Origin: Phoenix dactylifera
Taxonomy: Eukaryota; Streptophyta; Magnoliopsida; Arecales; Arecaceae
NCBI RefSeq assembly: GCF_009389715.1
Contig: NC_052394.1
Coordinates: forward strand, 21,144,899-21,208,898
DNA: 64,000 nt
Reading direction: 5' to 3'
Below are positions 35,874 to 47,956 of the stretch, in pieces (position 1 is the first letter of the stretch; every line of letters begins with the position of its first letter). The notes under the pieces were generated by a model, which worked only from the letters and a program-made list of their open reading frames with translations, was not told where the DNA came from and searched no databases. The position numbers and the translations under genes were made by a program.

Positions 35874-38800
35874 ATGGCGGAGCTGGCCGCGGCGGAGGTC
35901 TACGCCGCCGCCGGGCGGAGGACGACGACGGGGCAGGCGTGGCGGACGGTGCTGGGCTGGCTGGGATTCCTGTTCCAGATCCTGCTCCAGATCCTGAGAG
36001 GCACGCCGTCTTGGGCTCAGGTGCTCTCCTTCGTCGGCCTCCGCCACCCCCTCCTCTCCTCCTCCTCCTCCTCCTCCCCGGCCTTCAAGCCCCTCCCCGC
36101 CGAGGCACCCAACGACACCCCGCCCCCGCCTCCCCCGGAGGTTCTCGATAAGCTCACGGTATGTCATCGTCTCCGGTCCTCTTGTTCTAATTTTTTTGTT
36201 CCCTTGGTGGTATTTCCTTTCTTTCCTGGGAAAAAAAGGGAGAAAGGAGCCACTTTTGTCCTTGAATGTAATAAAAACCTCATCTTTTCTTGTTTTTCTG
36301 CATCTTTACTAGTGATTTTTATTTTCGATTAGAAGGACGAATGGTTAGCGGGATCCGGTTTTCGTGCGATTGGTGTAGATTTGTTGGTTACTTTTGATCT
36401 TTGTGAGCTTTCTGGATCCGGATGTTCTGTTTGGAATTGGGAGATCGGTCATTAAACTGGAACGATGCTAGGATCCGATCATGTATTCTCTCGAGTTCTG
36501 ACCAATTTTAGATTCTTTTGGGAGCTTTGGGTGCCTGTAACATCTATTCTCCTTTAGTTTCAAATCCGAATTTCGCCACTTGCGGCTTCAGGGGCTTGAT
36601 ATAATTATTGGATTCTAAAAGGTGGGGTGATGATTGATTCCAATTACTGGGAATGGTTTTAGGATGAAGCGTTGAATACTGAGACATGTTCGTCTTTTCG
36701 GCTGATGCTGTCTGACCATCACACAATTCAAGATCAGTTTTGAGAGGATTTACATCATCTGGGTTAAGCAGCGAAAGAGCTCCATACTCCGTGAGGGATG
36801 GTCAAGAACAAGATCAAAATTGCATATGACTTGGTCCAGCTTTTGCCTCTTCTCGCACTTGGCCTTGGATTTCTATTTGCTGACAGGAATACTGCCATTG
36901 CTACCACCACTAACGCAACATGCTCACACCACTACAAGCCTTTTTCACCAATCATACAGCCCACCTCCCCCTCCCCACAAAAAGGCAACCCCCAATCAGC
37001 AATTCGTGTGTTCCATAGTGATGCAGAACTGGACAGCAGCCGAAAAGATTGCAACTTTTTAAGATAGATGAAATGCAAAAAAGGACATGCTTTTGGTACC
37101 GTCTTTTCCCATGTTCGGCTACAAGGTTTGGTTAAGAGGATCGTAAGGGGGTGCTATATTATTAGAGGCTTGAAGTCATATCACAATCTGTGGTATACCC
37201 AACAATAGAAAGTTAGAAACCACTGATTTAGTCCAAAAAATGTGTTAACGTACTGCTACTCTCTCACTGGTCAGCTAGAGGATGGAAAGTGGCTATAAAA
37301 TAAAACAAGTTGGACCCTTATCCCATATTTATGGAATAAAGATGTTTTGCTTTGGCTTCTAAGCATCAATGGCATATGGCAAAGTTCTTAGGCACCCAAT
37401 TGAAGTTTTATGGTTACAATTAAATTAAGTGATTTGTTTGATGATGCCCTTGAAACAGAGAAGGAAATAAAACACCTTGAAGATAGCTCACTGAATTCAA
37501 AACTAGGAACATTGAGAATAAGTTATTAACTTGCTTTTTACACCAATATGTCATCTTTGAGGCCAAGAAGGGGAGCATAAAGCTTTTATTTAAAACTTAA
37601 TATTTCTCTCTTGCCTTACCAAAGATATGCTGCCTTTGTCATGGCTTGTCACATGTTATTGTTGCAGTGATTGTGTTACTTATTTGGAAAATTCATGAGA
37701 ATTCTAGTGATCCAATTTTGCAATGCTTTGGGTATCCCTTTATATTCTTTGATTTTTTTATAGTCGCTGGACTCGAGAGATCTTCCACATGCCCTTTGGT
37801 CACTATAACTAGAACTAAGTAATCACATGAATTTAGAATGGTGGGGTGGGTTGGCAATGTAGAATTTGAATGATTGAATCATGAATGTATTTGGGAGGAA
37901 GTTCTTTTGCTTTTAGAATGAGGTGATATTTATACAGGGCTATAGCATGAACTTTTGGACTCTCCAAAGGAATATCAAACACAAATTATACCTTAAGCAG
38001 CTGCCAAGCAAAGTAACTTTTCTATATACGATATTCCTCTAAATTATGTAATACTTGTAAGAGGTTAAAACCTATCTATTGATTAAGATCTTTTATAGAA
38101 AAGTTACTTTGCTTATATATAGAAAGATCTTTTATGTCCCATCCCTTTCTAACTTATATTTGTCTTCCTGAAAAAGTTGTTTGCCTCAATTTTCATGTCT
38201 GGGGTAGTCGACTTCAGTCACCTTAATGTGTATATCTGTGATATTCATGTATATAACAAGAAATATGCAACAAATAACAAACACAGTTTTTATTTTAAAA
38301 AGAAGATTTTATTAAGGCAAGCTAGAATGGCTGGGTTAAGAAAAGTTTGAGATAGGGAATTAGAACTCAAGCATTTTCTCATAAATTCCTTGAAAGTTTT
38401 GTTAACCATGAGTAAACCTTCTTTGATTTACTTTACTCTTTTATTGTTCATTCCTCGCTGCTTGGCTCTTTTTATACTTTTTTGTTCCATAATACACCTT
38501 TTTTTTTTCCTTCTTGTATCAAAGTGGAAATTATCATTTCATATTCTCCTCTTATGGTTGCCACTGCCTCAACACAGTTTATGCATGCACCCTTTCTGTT
38601 AACTCCAATTTAGAATAAATGTGCAGGTAGTGCTTGACTTGGATGAGACTTTAGTATGTGCATACGAGACATCTAGCCTGCCTGCTGTTGTGCGTAGCCA
38701 GGCTGTTGAAGCTGGTCTCAAGTGTTTTGAGCTGGAATGCATATCAATAGATAAGGTAGCTGTCTTTTAAATTTTTACATCTTATTTATCTGTTTGTCTA

Positions 38801-41800
38801 ATTTTTATTCTCTAAAAAGGAACTTATTTGAAGTTGAAATTGCTGAGCTGAAGGAGGTTGAAGGAAAACAAAAGGTGAATCATGTTACTGTGTTCGAGCG
38901 TCCTGGTTTGCAAGAGTTCCTACAGCAAATTAGTGACTTTGCAGACCTTGTTCTCTTTACTGCTGGTCTTGAAGGTCTGATTTTATCTAATATTTTTATT
39001 TATGGGACATCCTTGTTTAACATAATTTTTTATCCTTACTGCATTTGAATTTTCATTCTTTGATATTATTTCAGGTTATGCTAGACCACTTGTTGATAGA
39101 ATTGATATTGAAAATAGATTTAGTCTTCGTCTTTATCGGCCTGCAACAGTTAGCACGTAAGTTATGCTTATCTCAATGATAGCTGCAGCTCTCTTAGAAT
39201 TGATTTTATTTGCTTGAAATATACTTTTTTCAATTGTTTTCTTGAGGCTTGTTGTTGTTGTTACTTTAACAGTGTGGCGGATACTTTGAAGTGATATTAA
39301 TTAATATGATAGTTTCAATCTTGACCAAAACATTTGGGTTTATAATTGCCCCAGACATTCACCAAGGTACATTTAAGGCCTCATTGACTTCGACTAAAAG
39401 TATATGAAAGAACTTTGGACCCCTTGGACTAGACAGGGATGAGGATGCCTCATTCTTCTTGCCCTTCTTTAGTCCTTTTGACCGAATAGTGGGGTGTTTT
39501 AAGATGGCTTCACTTTTTGATTGTGTAGCTTGAGAATTTTTTGATTCGAAAGAAGTTTGAAAATTGTGATCCCTCAAGTACCTAGGAGATGTAGTTGGAA
39601 TCTGATTTTGCATTTTAACCAAGTGCAAAATAATTCATGTGTTCACTTTTGGCAGAGAGACCCATGTGACAGGGAGCTCCCTTCTGCAAGATGGTGAGCT
39701 CCCTTTTGTGAATGGGTTCTTGTAGACGATCCTTGTTTGTTTGGGATTTATTTCTTCCTGCTTTTTTAGGAAATCTTTTGTCCTTTTTTTTTTGAGAAAC
39801 TTTCTTCCGTGAACCTAGTATAAGCCAATGCATTGTCTTCTAGTGATGATGAGTAATCTTTTATGATGAAGGCCTCTTGTTTCCTGTCTCCTATTCTTGT
39901 TTTGTCTATTTGGGGGAATTGGTTTGACCTACAAGAAATGCGAAAAATGAAAATCTCTTAGCAACCTTGTTTGTCTTATTGTTGGAGTAGCACAAGTTAC
40001 ATAATTATCTCTATTCTTATTGTTGAAGTAACACAAGTTACATAATTATCTCTATTTTTTCACCCGTTTGAAGATATATAAAGTCTGATCGGTTCCCTTT
40101 ATATGAACTGAAAACCAACAAAATGGAATTGGAGGTTAACCGTATGATGCTGCACATCTTTTAGAGTTATCTTTGCGGATGATATTTTATTGTTCTTCCA
40201 GGAGTGTTTTCGTTATTCTAATATAATGATTATTATTAACTCCTATTTGTGGGTAACTGCAGTATAGAGTAGATTTATGATGATATTTAAATTATAATTA
40301 ATGGAATTTAGTTAAAAAAATAAAAAAATATTGTCATGAATAATTTTATAAGCTTTTATGATTTTTTTTGTATCTGAGCATACAGGATCTACATTTTTCA
40401 TGCATATGTTTTTCTATAGATCAGATGTTTTCCTGTTCAAATTTTGCCATTTTTGCTTTGATAACCTTGTGAGTGCTAATTTTCTTCCACTTGGCTTAGA
40501 TTATCTGTTTTCTATTTTCACATTTATGCAAAGTCTCAAAACCTGTGACTCTCAAGATATGAACCACCAGGCAAGAACAAAGCAAGCCTCTGAACCAATT
40601 CACATGGAAATATAACTATAAAATGTCCACAATTCTTGTCACATGAATTACTGATTAGCGATCATGAAGAACATATTTTATCATGACTACCCATTTTACT
40701 GTCCCTTTTACTTGTCTAATAATCCCTGAATAAATGTTAATTCAGTTTCTCCTTTTTGTCCTCTAAATCATTATGGATGTAATATTGGCAGTTCAGAAGA
40801 TCATATGCCAAATCTAGTAAGTTGGAAAATATGTGCAGATTTGTGGAATCTGCCAACTAGAACCAATCTACATATGAATAGAGTTGATAATTAAAATTCT
40901 GTAGCCCACTGGAGCATGTGGTATTTCATCTGCCTCCATTGCACTGTAGCCAAAAGAATTCAGATGTGGGCCCACATGATTCTCTGTACACTTTAGCCAT
41001 CATATATTGTGATGTATTTCATATATTTCACGTACAAAGATATCATCAAATTTTCTGACAAGTTCAGTTCACATATAAGCACAAAACAGAATGTTTTTGC
41101 TCTAGACCACTGTTTACCTTCCAAAAGTCAATGTATTATGTCTGCCAGGATCTGGATCTTGCTCCTTATGATGGGATGTAGAGATTAGCTGCATTCTGGA
41201 CTTGGTATTTAGATGCATTTTTCCTGCCAGTTTCTATGAGTTGAAACTGGCGCTTGGTTTGCAAATATGTTTACGGTGCTGCAGTACCTGAAGAATGCCC
41301 AGTGGCAAGAGATTCCTTCATCTATTTATTCTTTTTATGTCTATGCAAACATAGGCCCAAACTTTTTAAGGGTTCAGGAACTACATGGACAATGAAGAAT
41401 GCCCTAAGTCATTTACCTGAGAAGACCTCTGGGTTTGTATTTTATTAAGGCGCATCAAAACTTGTGAGCATAAAATTAAGAGATTTACCCCACCATCTAG
41501 ACTTCCAATGTGGTATCAGGGTTCCTGATGCACTTACATAATTGTCTCTTGTATAGGGTTCCTTTACCACTATGACAACCCATTGTATTTACATTTATAA
41601 TGTATATTTTTATTTGTTAAATCTGCATGTCGAATTAATTTTGAATGCATTCTACACCAAGTGATGTTTGGAATCATTTCCACCCTGGATTAACTCGTTC
41701 TTTTATTTTTTTGTAATTCTATTATTTAAACCAGGGAATACAGGGAACATGTCAAGGATCTTACTTGCCTATCAAAAGATCTATGCCGAACTGTTCTTGT

Positions 41801-42159
41801 TGATAACAACCCGTTCAGCTTCTTGCTGCAGCCATTGAATGGAATACCATGTGTTCCATTTTCTGCTGGACAGCCTTATGATGAGCAGGTAAGAAGAATT
41901 TGAACCTTCCAATCAATTTAATGAAGGGAAAGCTAATTTATGTTGCGATAAATAGGTATCTCATAACTATAATTATGTTCTATCTTTCAAATCTCATATT
42001 TTTCTTATCATGTTCTGCTTTCAGCTTATGGCGGTTGTTTTTCCTCTTCTTAAGCACCTCTCTCTCCAGAAGGATGTCAGGCCTGTACTACATGAAAGAT
42101 TTCATATGCCCGAGTGGTTCCAAAAGCATGGGATCCCTCCCTCTAATCAGACTTTGTGA
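35874..42159 (+). CDS. FCP1/SCP1-like HAD-family protein phosphatase
   Basis: Six exons: 35874-36158, 38627-38755, 38854-38974, 39075-39156, 41735-41888, 42025-42159. They total 906 nt, 301 aa. The FCP1-homology HAD domain starts at about residue 95 with the catalytic DLDET (nucleophile D99, acid D101). It continues through VFERPGLQEFL, LVLFTAGLEGYARPLVDRID, YREHVKDL and VDNNPFSF to the C-terminal KHLS region. Members remove phosphate from Ser/Thr, classically the RNA polymerase II C-terminal domain. Residues 25-41 (TVLGWLGFLFQILLQIL) form a hydrophobic segment that could be a membrane anchor, as in Dullard-type members, so an endomembrane location is possible. Exon 3 uses the acceptor CTGAAG|GAGG; an alternative 6 nt earlier would add two residues. 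The substrate is unknown. Intron 1 (2.5 kb) and intron 4 (2.6 kb) show no further gene. Confidence 0.88.
39978..40059. repeat. 41-bp tandem duplication in phosphatase intron 4
   Basis: Two adjacent units (39978-40018, 40019-40059) share CACAAGTTACATAATTATCT and differ at about three positions. Intronic, with no function suggested. Confidence 0.85.
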
Positions 42160-43483
42160 TGTTTCCTGAATAGAATTAAGAAGCTATGGCTCTTCGAGCA
42201 CCTGAACTGACAGATGCCTGCTGTGCCACGATGCCATCCGATCCCTGGAATGCCTGTACATTATTAAATTGTTGAATGCTCCTAATTAGAAGTTGGAATT
42301 CAATAGTATTTCATCCAACTTGTTCAATCACGGAAAAGCTATGTTTGTCTGTGCAATTTAGATAAAACTCAGCACTGTACTTATGCAGCAGAAAATTTAC
42401 TCTGATTTCTTGTAATTGTTTATACAATTGTAAGATGATAGTCAAGATCTGTTAGTGGATGAAATAATCAGCCGATGAGGTTTTGAAGCATTTTTGTTTC
42501 AATTTGAGTGCCTGTTTGGAATATGATGGAGGCTAAAATGGAATAATTTTCTCAAAGCAAAAGAGGCTATAACTTCATCAGGAATGATTGACCAAAGAGA
42601 AGTGGTCAGAAGTAAAATCTAAATTACTTGCAGATTATGTGCTGCTTGCCCGACTTCTCGCATTTGCATTATTGAGAAAAGCGCCGGGCATGAGTAAAGG
42701 TGTTTAATTCTTGATAATATCATCCATGCGTACAAGTCCTATGATATCATCCATCTCTTTTCTGGGAGAAACTATACTCTACATTGCGTGCACCATTTGA
42801 TTGTGAACACGGCTAATCATAGCTATTTGTTTTTTTAGGCTCTATTCATTGAGCACTTATCTCAGTGCATCTGTATAAGAATGAGTAGTTGTAATTGGCT
42901 ACATGACCTCGATCCCTCTAAACACTTATCTCGATGCATCTGTACAAGAATGAGCGGCTATAATTGGCTGCATGCATGACCTCTACTTCTCTGTATGCAT
43001 GTTTTTATTTTATTTTATTTTCTTGAGAGGGCACGGCATTCTTATTATTAGCATCCCCAATTTTTTTTTTTTTTTTTTAAGTTTCAGATTATGGGAGCAT
43101 ATTATTATTACAATTTTTTTTGAGAATGTCAGTTCATTTAATTACTAAAATTATCTAATATTATATTGTTGGTAAAATTATTGGATATTGATAGAAGTGA
43201 TATATTAGAACTCTCTCTGATAGTATCATTGGATCGTTGGATGTTGATATTAGTGACTTGAGTTCGTTTGGTCTGTAGCTTGATTTTATCGTCTCCTCAT
43301 ATCCTAGGCCCTTGTCTTTGAATTCCGTCGCTTCTCCTCCCCTTGTTCCCAACCATCCAAGGGTTGGAAAAAAAGGGGAAAAAAAATTCTTGCCCTACTT
43401 TTGTTCGCGGAATTCCGACGCTAATAAAGTCGTCCGTTGCGGCACCGGGTTTCTTATTTTTCCCTTTTTTTTGTGCGATACAG
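42160..43483. other. Phosphatase 3' UTR, spacer and ureidoglycolate-lyase-domain gene promoter
   Basis: Probable 3' UTR, then spacer with a duplicated block of about 69 bp (42854-42922 and 42923-42995, sharing CACTTATCTC and AATGAG/AATTGGCT). AT-rich and poly-T tracts (43063-43079) follow. The last 200 bp become GC-richer and should include the next gene's promoter and leader. Confidence 0.45.
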
Positions 43484-46400
43484 ATGGATTCCTCCTCCAA
43501 AGCCTTGAAGATGGTCAAGCTGAAGCCCATCGACGCGACTCCGGCGAGCTTCGCGGAGTTCGGCCAGGTGGTCTCAGCGTCGCCGGACGGACAGGAGTAC
43601 GGGCCCCATGATGCCCAGTTGGAGCTCCATCGCGGCACCCCAAGGAAAGAAAAATCTCGGTCTCTTTTAGACTTTTATTAATCTTTTCATACGATGCTCC
43701 ATCTCTCTCGGCCATATTTAGGAACTTTTTGAGGCAGGCAGTTTTCTTGATTTTTTTTTTTTGTTGCTGTCGTCGTTTTTTCTCGTTCTGGCAATTGTGT
43801 CTTGGCACTCTTCTTTCTTTTAGCTCTTTTGCAAACTTCTCCATTTGATCCAGAATTCCCTTTATTAAGAAGGCATTTTACTTTCACAGTTAGAAGGAAT
43901 TTGGGTTTCATGAGTGGCTGACTAAATGCGTTGGATTTCTAAAATTGTTTCGCTGAATCTATCATTCTACTATATCAATTACTTTTTCTGGAAATATAGA
44001 AACAAAAACTACCTCTTAGACATCAAGGGCATGTTTGGTTTGTGACTGGAATCAGAATTGGAATGGAATTTGAATACTAGGGATTGGATTTTGGAAGGAC
44101 TGGTGTATTTTTTGTGAGAACCCGTCCCACATCGATTATTCGTCGGGTAGATCTTGGATACTTATATAGGATCAAGAAACTTAAATAATACTTTCTGTCT
44201 AGCTATTTTAGGTGAGGTGCTGGATCGTGATAAATGATATCAGAGCGGATCCATCTCATAATCTATGGACTAGGGGACATTGCAGCATAGATCTATTGAG
44301 GCAAACAATGGGTCGATCATGGTGCTTGTGATTAAATTTGAATGGATTTAAATTTTTAACCTGACGAGGATGCCACGGTTTAAACGGAAAGAGTATGTGA
44401 GAACCCGTGGAGGCGTGTGTTTAGTCCTACATCGATTATTCGCTGGATAAATTTTGGGTTGTTACATTCTTTCTAGAGTCTAACTCCTCCCAACTCCAAA
44501 TGTTTTTAGATGCATAGCTTCTGTCAACAATAGCCAAATTTCTTTGTTTGTGACTTGAATGCCTTATTCTGTCTTGCTCTTGGACTTGACTAGATGCATA
44601 AAAGGAACTTTATGATCTCTTTTTTATTTGTAACATTTTGCCTGGCCATCAGATTGGTATAGATATTACACTTTACATGGTGGCATATCTTTATTATTTA
44701 GACTATACGACATGATGCACCTCATACGGTCATACCCATAGACAGTGATTAAACGAGAAGGATATGAGTGGCCGTATTTGAGAGGCTGCTTTGAAATGTG
44801 AATGGTTCTGTAATTGTCTCGTGCAACTCTGTATCTATGTGGATACATATCAGTTGGCATCTTCAACTTGTTGACCACCTTTGGAGACAATATTGCATCT
44901 CATTGTAAATGATCATTTTATGCGCTTCTTTCCACATCTACCTTCAATTTGGAAGGTAGGTTTTTCAACATATAAAGTCATTCCTTGAACCATAAGCATG
45001 TCTGAGTTTCTTCCTCTTCTTATATTTCTGGAACTGAGCCTGATATTTTTGTGCAAGTAGCATCAGAATCACATATTTGGTTGATCCCAGGATCTATGCC
45101 GAAATTTCTGCTATTTTACGCAGCCATGGCTTATGACTAACTGAAGCACACTGGCCCCTAAATTATGGGATTCTAAAAAGCATTTTATCTATGCAAATCT
45201 CAGCTTTTAGAGTGATCATGTCAATGTCCAATATAGACATGTAGAACTGAAGTTCTCATTGACACAGGCTGACATTTCCGCACTGATGTGCAATTTTGAG
45301 TCCAATCTCCCAAGCAATTGCAAAAACTGTTGCCTTGATAGTTTATCTTTTTCTCTTAACAGGTTATATATAATGCATTTGGAAGACCGAGAACTTAAAT
45401 TTTCTAAAATCACTCATCATGCAAATGTAACCCAGTGCCTTGGTTCTGTTGGCGGGCAAGAGTGGTATCTTGGTGTTGCTAAGGCTTCCATATTGGATGA
45501 AAGCAATGTTAGTAAAGAGGATGGCAGAGAACTTATGCAATCAACCTGTGGACATTATTACATGCCTCCTCATCCTGAAGATGTTTGCATTTTTCGAATT
45601 GCCGGTCCCAAATTTCTGAAGCTTAATGTCGGGACATGGCATGCAGGTCCGTTGTTCAAGACAAGGACTATGGATTTCTATAATCTAGAGCTAAGCAACA
45701 CTAATGTAAGCATTTTCTTTTTTTTTTTCTTAATAATTGGAGCAGCTTATTTTTTAATGCTATTTTAAATTTGATTTCTGATAAGACTTTTATATAGATC
45801 TGATGTTCATAACTTTCTTTCCTTCTATTGAAGTGGAATTTTTTTAGTTGGAAGCAGGAACAAAGGTGCATTGTCCACTCAACTAAGTCTGGACATGAAA
45901 TTCCAATTCTTGAGTGTGCAGTGACACCACCTTTCAGTTCTTACTAATAAAAAACTACTCCCCATTATTTACAGAACTTAATATTTGAACTGTAGTTCAT
46001 TCTCTTCTGACTCAGAAATTTTATGATTATCAAATCAGAGGTTGTTGATTACCATTGAAAACACCCTGCTTTAATATGACAGCGCCTTGAATGTTTGGAA
46101 CATCATGTCTTCATCTTATTTAATTGATGAAACTCTCAGTGTGGATGAGTAACAGCTACCTCAACTTTTATCGGGGAGCTGAAGAGGGGGAGAAGAGACG
46201 ATCGAAACATTCTTATGGTTGAAGAACATTAGAGTTGCTTAAATATCATGTGAGGTGAAAAGGGGAAGGTAGAGAATGGGGGCCTCAGGGAAATGCAGAT
46301 AATCCAAAAACCTTATGTAATATGTGAAAGAAGATAGATTTTTTTCCTTATGAAAACCAAACATGTTTTTTTTTTTATTTTTTTTTTATTTTTTTTTATA

Positions 46401-47088
46401 GGAATCTGCAGTTTTGGATGCCATAATCATCCATGGTAATTAGATAGGCGAATTACAGAATCATTAAAATAATGCTGGTTGGTTTGTAGTATATTTTAGG
46501 TATTTTTCTTCGGAACACCTTTGACTGTCAATGATGGCAGGTCTTAGGAACATTCTGTTTTATAACATAGAGTTGATGAGGAGATGGAATTTACATATAA
46601 CTAGTCAACTCTAGTCAGGAGGATTTCAAGTAAGGATTGAGCAGATTTTTGTGGCACAACTGAACCTGATATGGACCCTTGAATAATTGATGTCTTGGCC
46701 AAGGCCACTTTAGGCAAAATGGGGCTGGAACTGAAACCTAAAAAATCCATTGGTGGGTAGTGAAATTGAACTTACTCATCATGTTAAGTTGTTAACCATA
46801 AAATTCTTCATTGCAGTTTAGACATGCTGGAATGGACAGCGTTGAGTTGTATTAGAATGATTCTAGTGATGTTTCTTTTAACTTTGTATGGAAAAGTTCT
46901 CATACTTTTGTTGCATATGTAATGTACTTAAGAAAGCTGACATGTTGCATGCATGTGCCTCTTCTTTTTACCCCTTTTATAATGAATCTTTTTTCTCTGT
47001 TTTTTTGCTTTTTTTTTTTCAGGTGGTAGATCATACGACACATGATTTCCTTCGCAATGATGGGGTGATCTTCTTGGTTGAGGACTAA
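43484..47088 (+). CDS. Ureidoglycolate lyase-domain (AllA-like) protein
   Basis: Three exons: 43484-43644 (or to 43659), 45363-45705, 47023-47088, giving 189 or 194 aa. The product matches the bacterial AllA-type ureidoglycolate lyase fold (PF04115), a small cupin-like enzyme that splits ureidoglycolate into urea and glyoxylate. Conserved stretches are LYIMHLEDRELKFSKITHH, TQCLGSVGGQEWYLGVAK, FRIAGPKFLKLNVGTWHAGP and DHTTHDF. The physiological role of the plant members is unsettled, because plant ureide breakdown uses an unrelated amidohydrolase. Oddity: where the family's exon 1 ends (RGTPR), the donor reads AG|GAAAGA instead of AG|GTAAGA. The nearest in-phase GT is 15 nt on (CG|GTCTCT) and would add five residues (KEKSR). 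The exon 2 acceptor and intron 2 are canonical. Intron 1 (about 1.7 kb) contains a TRIM-like element. Confidence 0.85.
44113..44466 (+). mobile_element. TRIM-like LTR element in intron 1
   Basis: TGTGAGAACCCGT occurs at 44113 and again at 44396, and each copy contains CACATCGATTATTCG or TACATCGATTATTCG. After the first repeat comes TGATATCAGAGC (44235-44246), resembling an initiator-Met-tRNA primer site; before the second is a purine tract (GGAAAGAG). This is the layout of a small non-coding LTR element (TRIM). The second repeat is about 71 bp against about 120 bp for the first, and no clean 5-bp duplication is visible, so the copy is damaged. Just upstream (44029) GGGCATGTTTGGTTTG looks like another MITE end. 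Confidence 0.6.
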
Positions 47089-47956
47089 GTAAATGTTGCA
47101 TAGGATATTAGTTCCTTTGGCCCATAACTTATGCATAACATTCTCTTGTTGCTTGTTGAGAATCTTTCTGATGGAGATCTATGATCAAGAGTCTTTTCTT
47201 TCTTTAATCAGATTCTTGGGTAAATTTGTTGGTCAGACAATGGTTAAATTGTTCTAGAGAGAATTACTGCAAGTTATAAACCAAGCTCCTGCTTCCAAAA
47301 AGACCCAAAAATTTGATAATTGGAAGTACTACTAAAAAAGAATGTTTATGAATTGCCCACTGTAACGCTTTGATGTCTCTCACCTCTCTCTCTCTCTCTC
47401 TGTATTTACTGTCTCTTCTTTTTCTTTTTCTTCTTTTTTACTTCTCCTATGAACAACCTCTTCCTCTCTCTCTATTTCTCTTCCAATATTGTAAAACATG
47501 ACACTTACCTAGGAAATTAATTAATTTACTAGATCAACATACTACTGCACACTTCTGTTTCTGTGGACTTCTGATAGAATTCGATCAATAGAATAGTTTC
47601 AAAATCAATCAAATCATGCTACCTGCATGATAGAAGATTTTGAATCACAAGTTGGTGAGCAATCAAGAAGACCGTAGCCTTCAGAAAGGTGGGACATAAA
47701 AGTTTGCAAATGGAGTTTTGGACAAGTTCAGCAAAAAACAGAAAAATCTTAATTTAATAAGTACGGGAGATCTAAATAACGACGCTAAAAGTTGACCTAC
47801 AGAGGTATACCAAATTGTAGGAGCACAACTTAAAATACAGAGCCTACTGCAAGATCAAAAGCTATTGGTTCTGCAGCCTACCAAATAAGTTACAACACAG
47901 CACAAACTATTCCAAGGCTATTGAAGTTCCAACAAAACCAAGCTTCTGCTGCAGTC
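47089..47956. other. Spacer between two convergent genes
   Basis: 868 bp separate the stop codons of the lyase-domain gene and the first phospholipase C gene. It should contain both 3' UTRs. CT-rich tracts lie at 47380-47480. No other gene was recognised. Confidence 0.5.

Noticed and set aside
39660-39715. miR159/319-like block (AGGGAGCTCCCTTCTGCAAG)
   Set aside because: Only the self-complementary GGGAGCTCCC core matches. The seed side differs and no precursor hairpin of the right length is visible.
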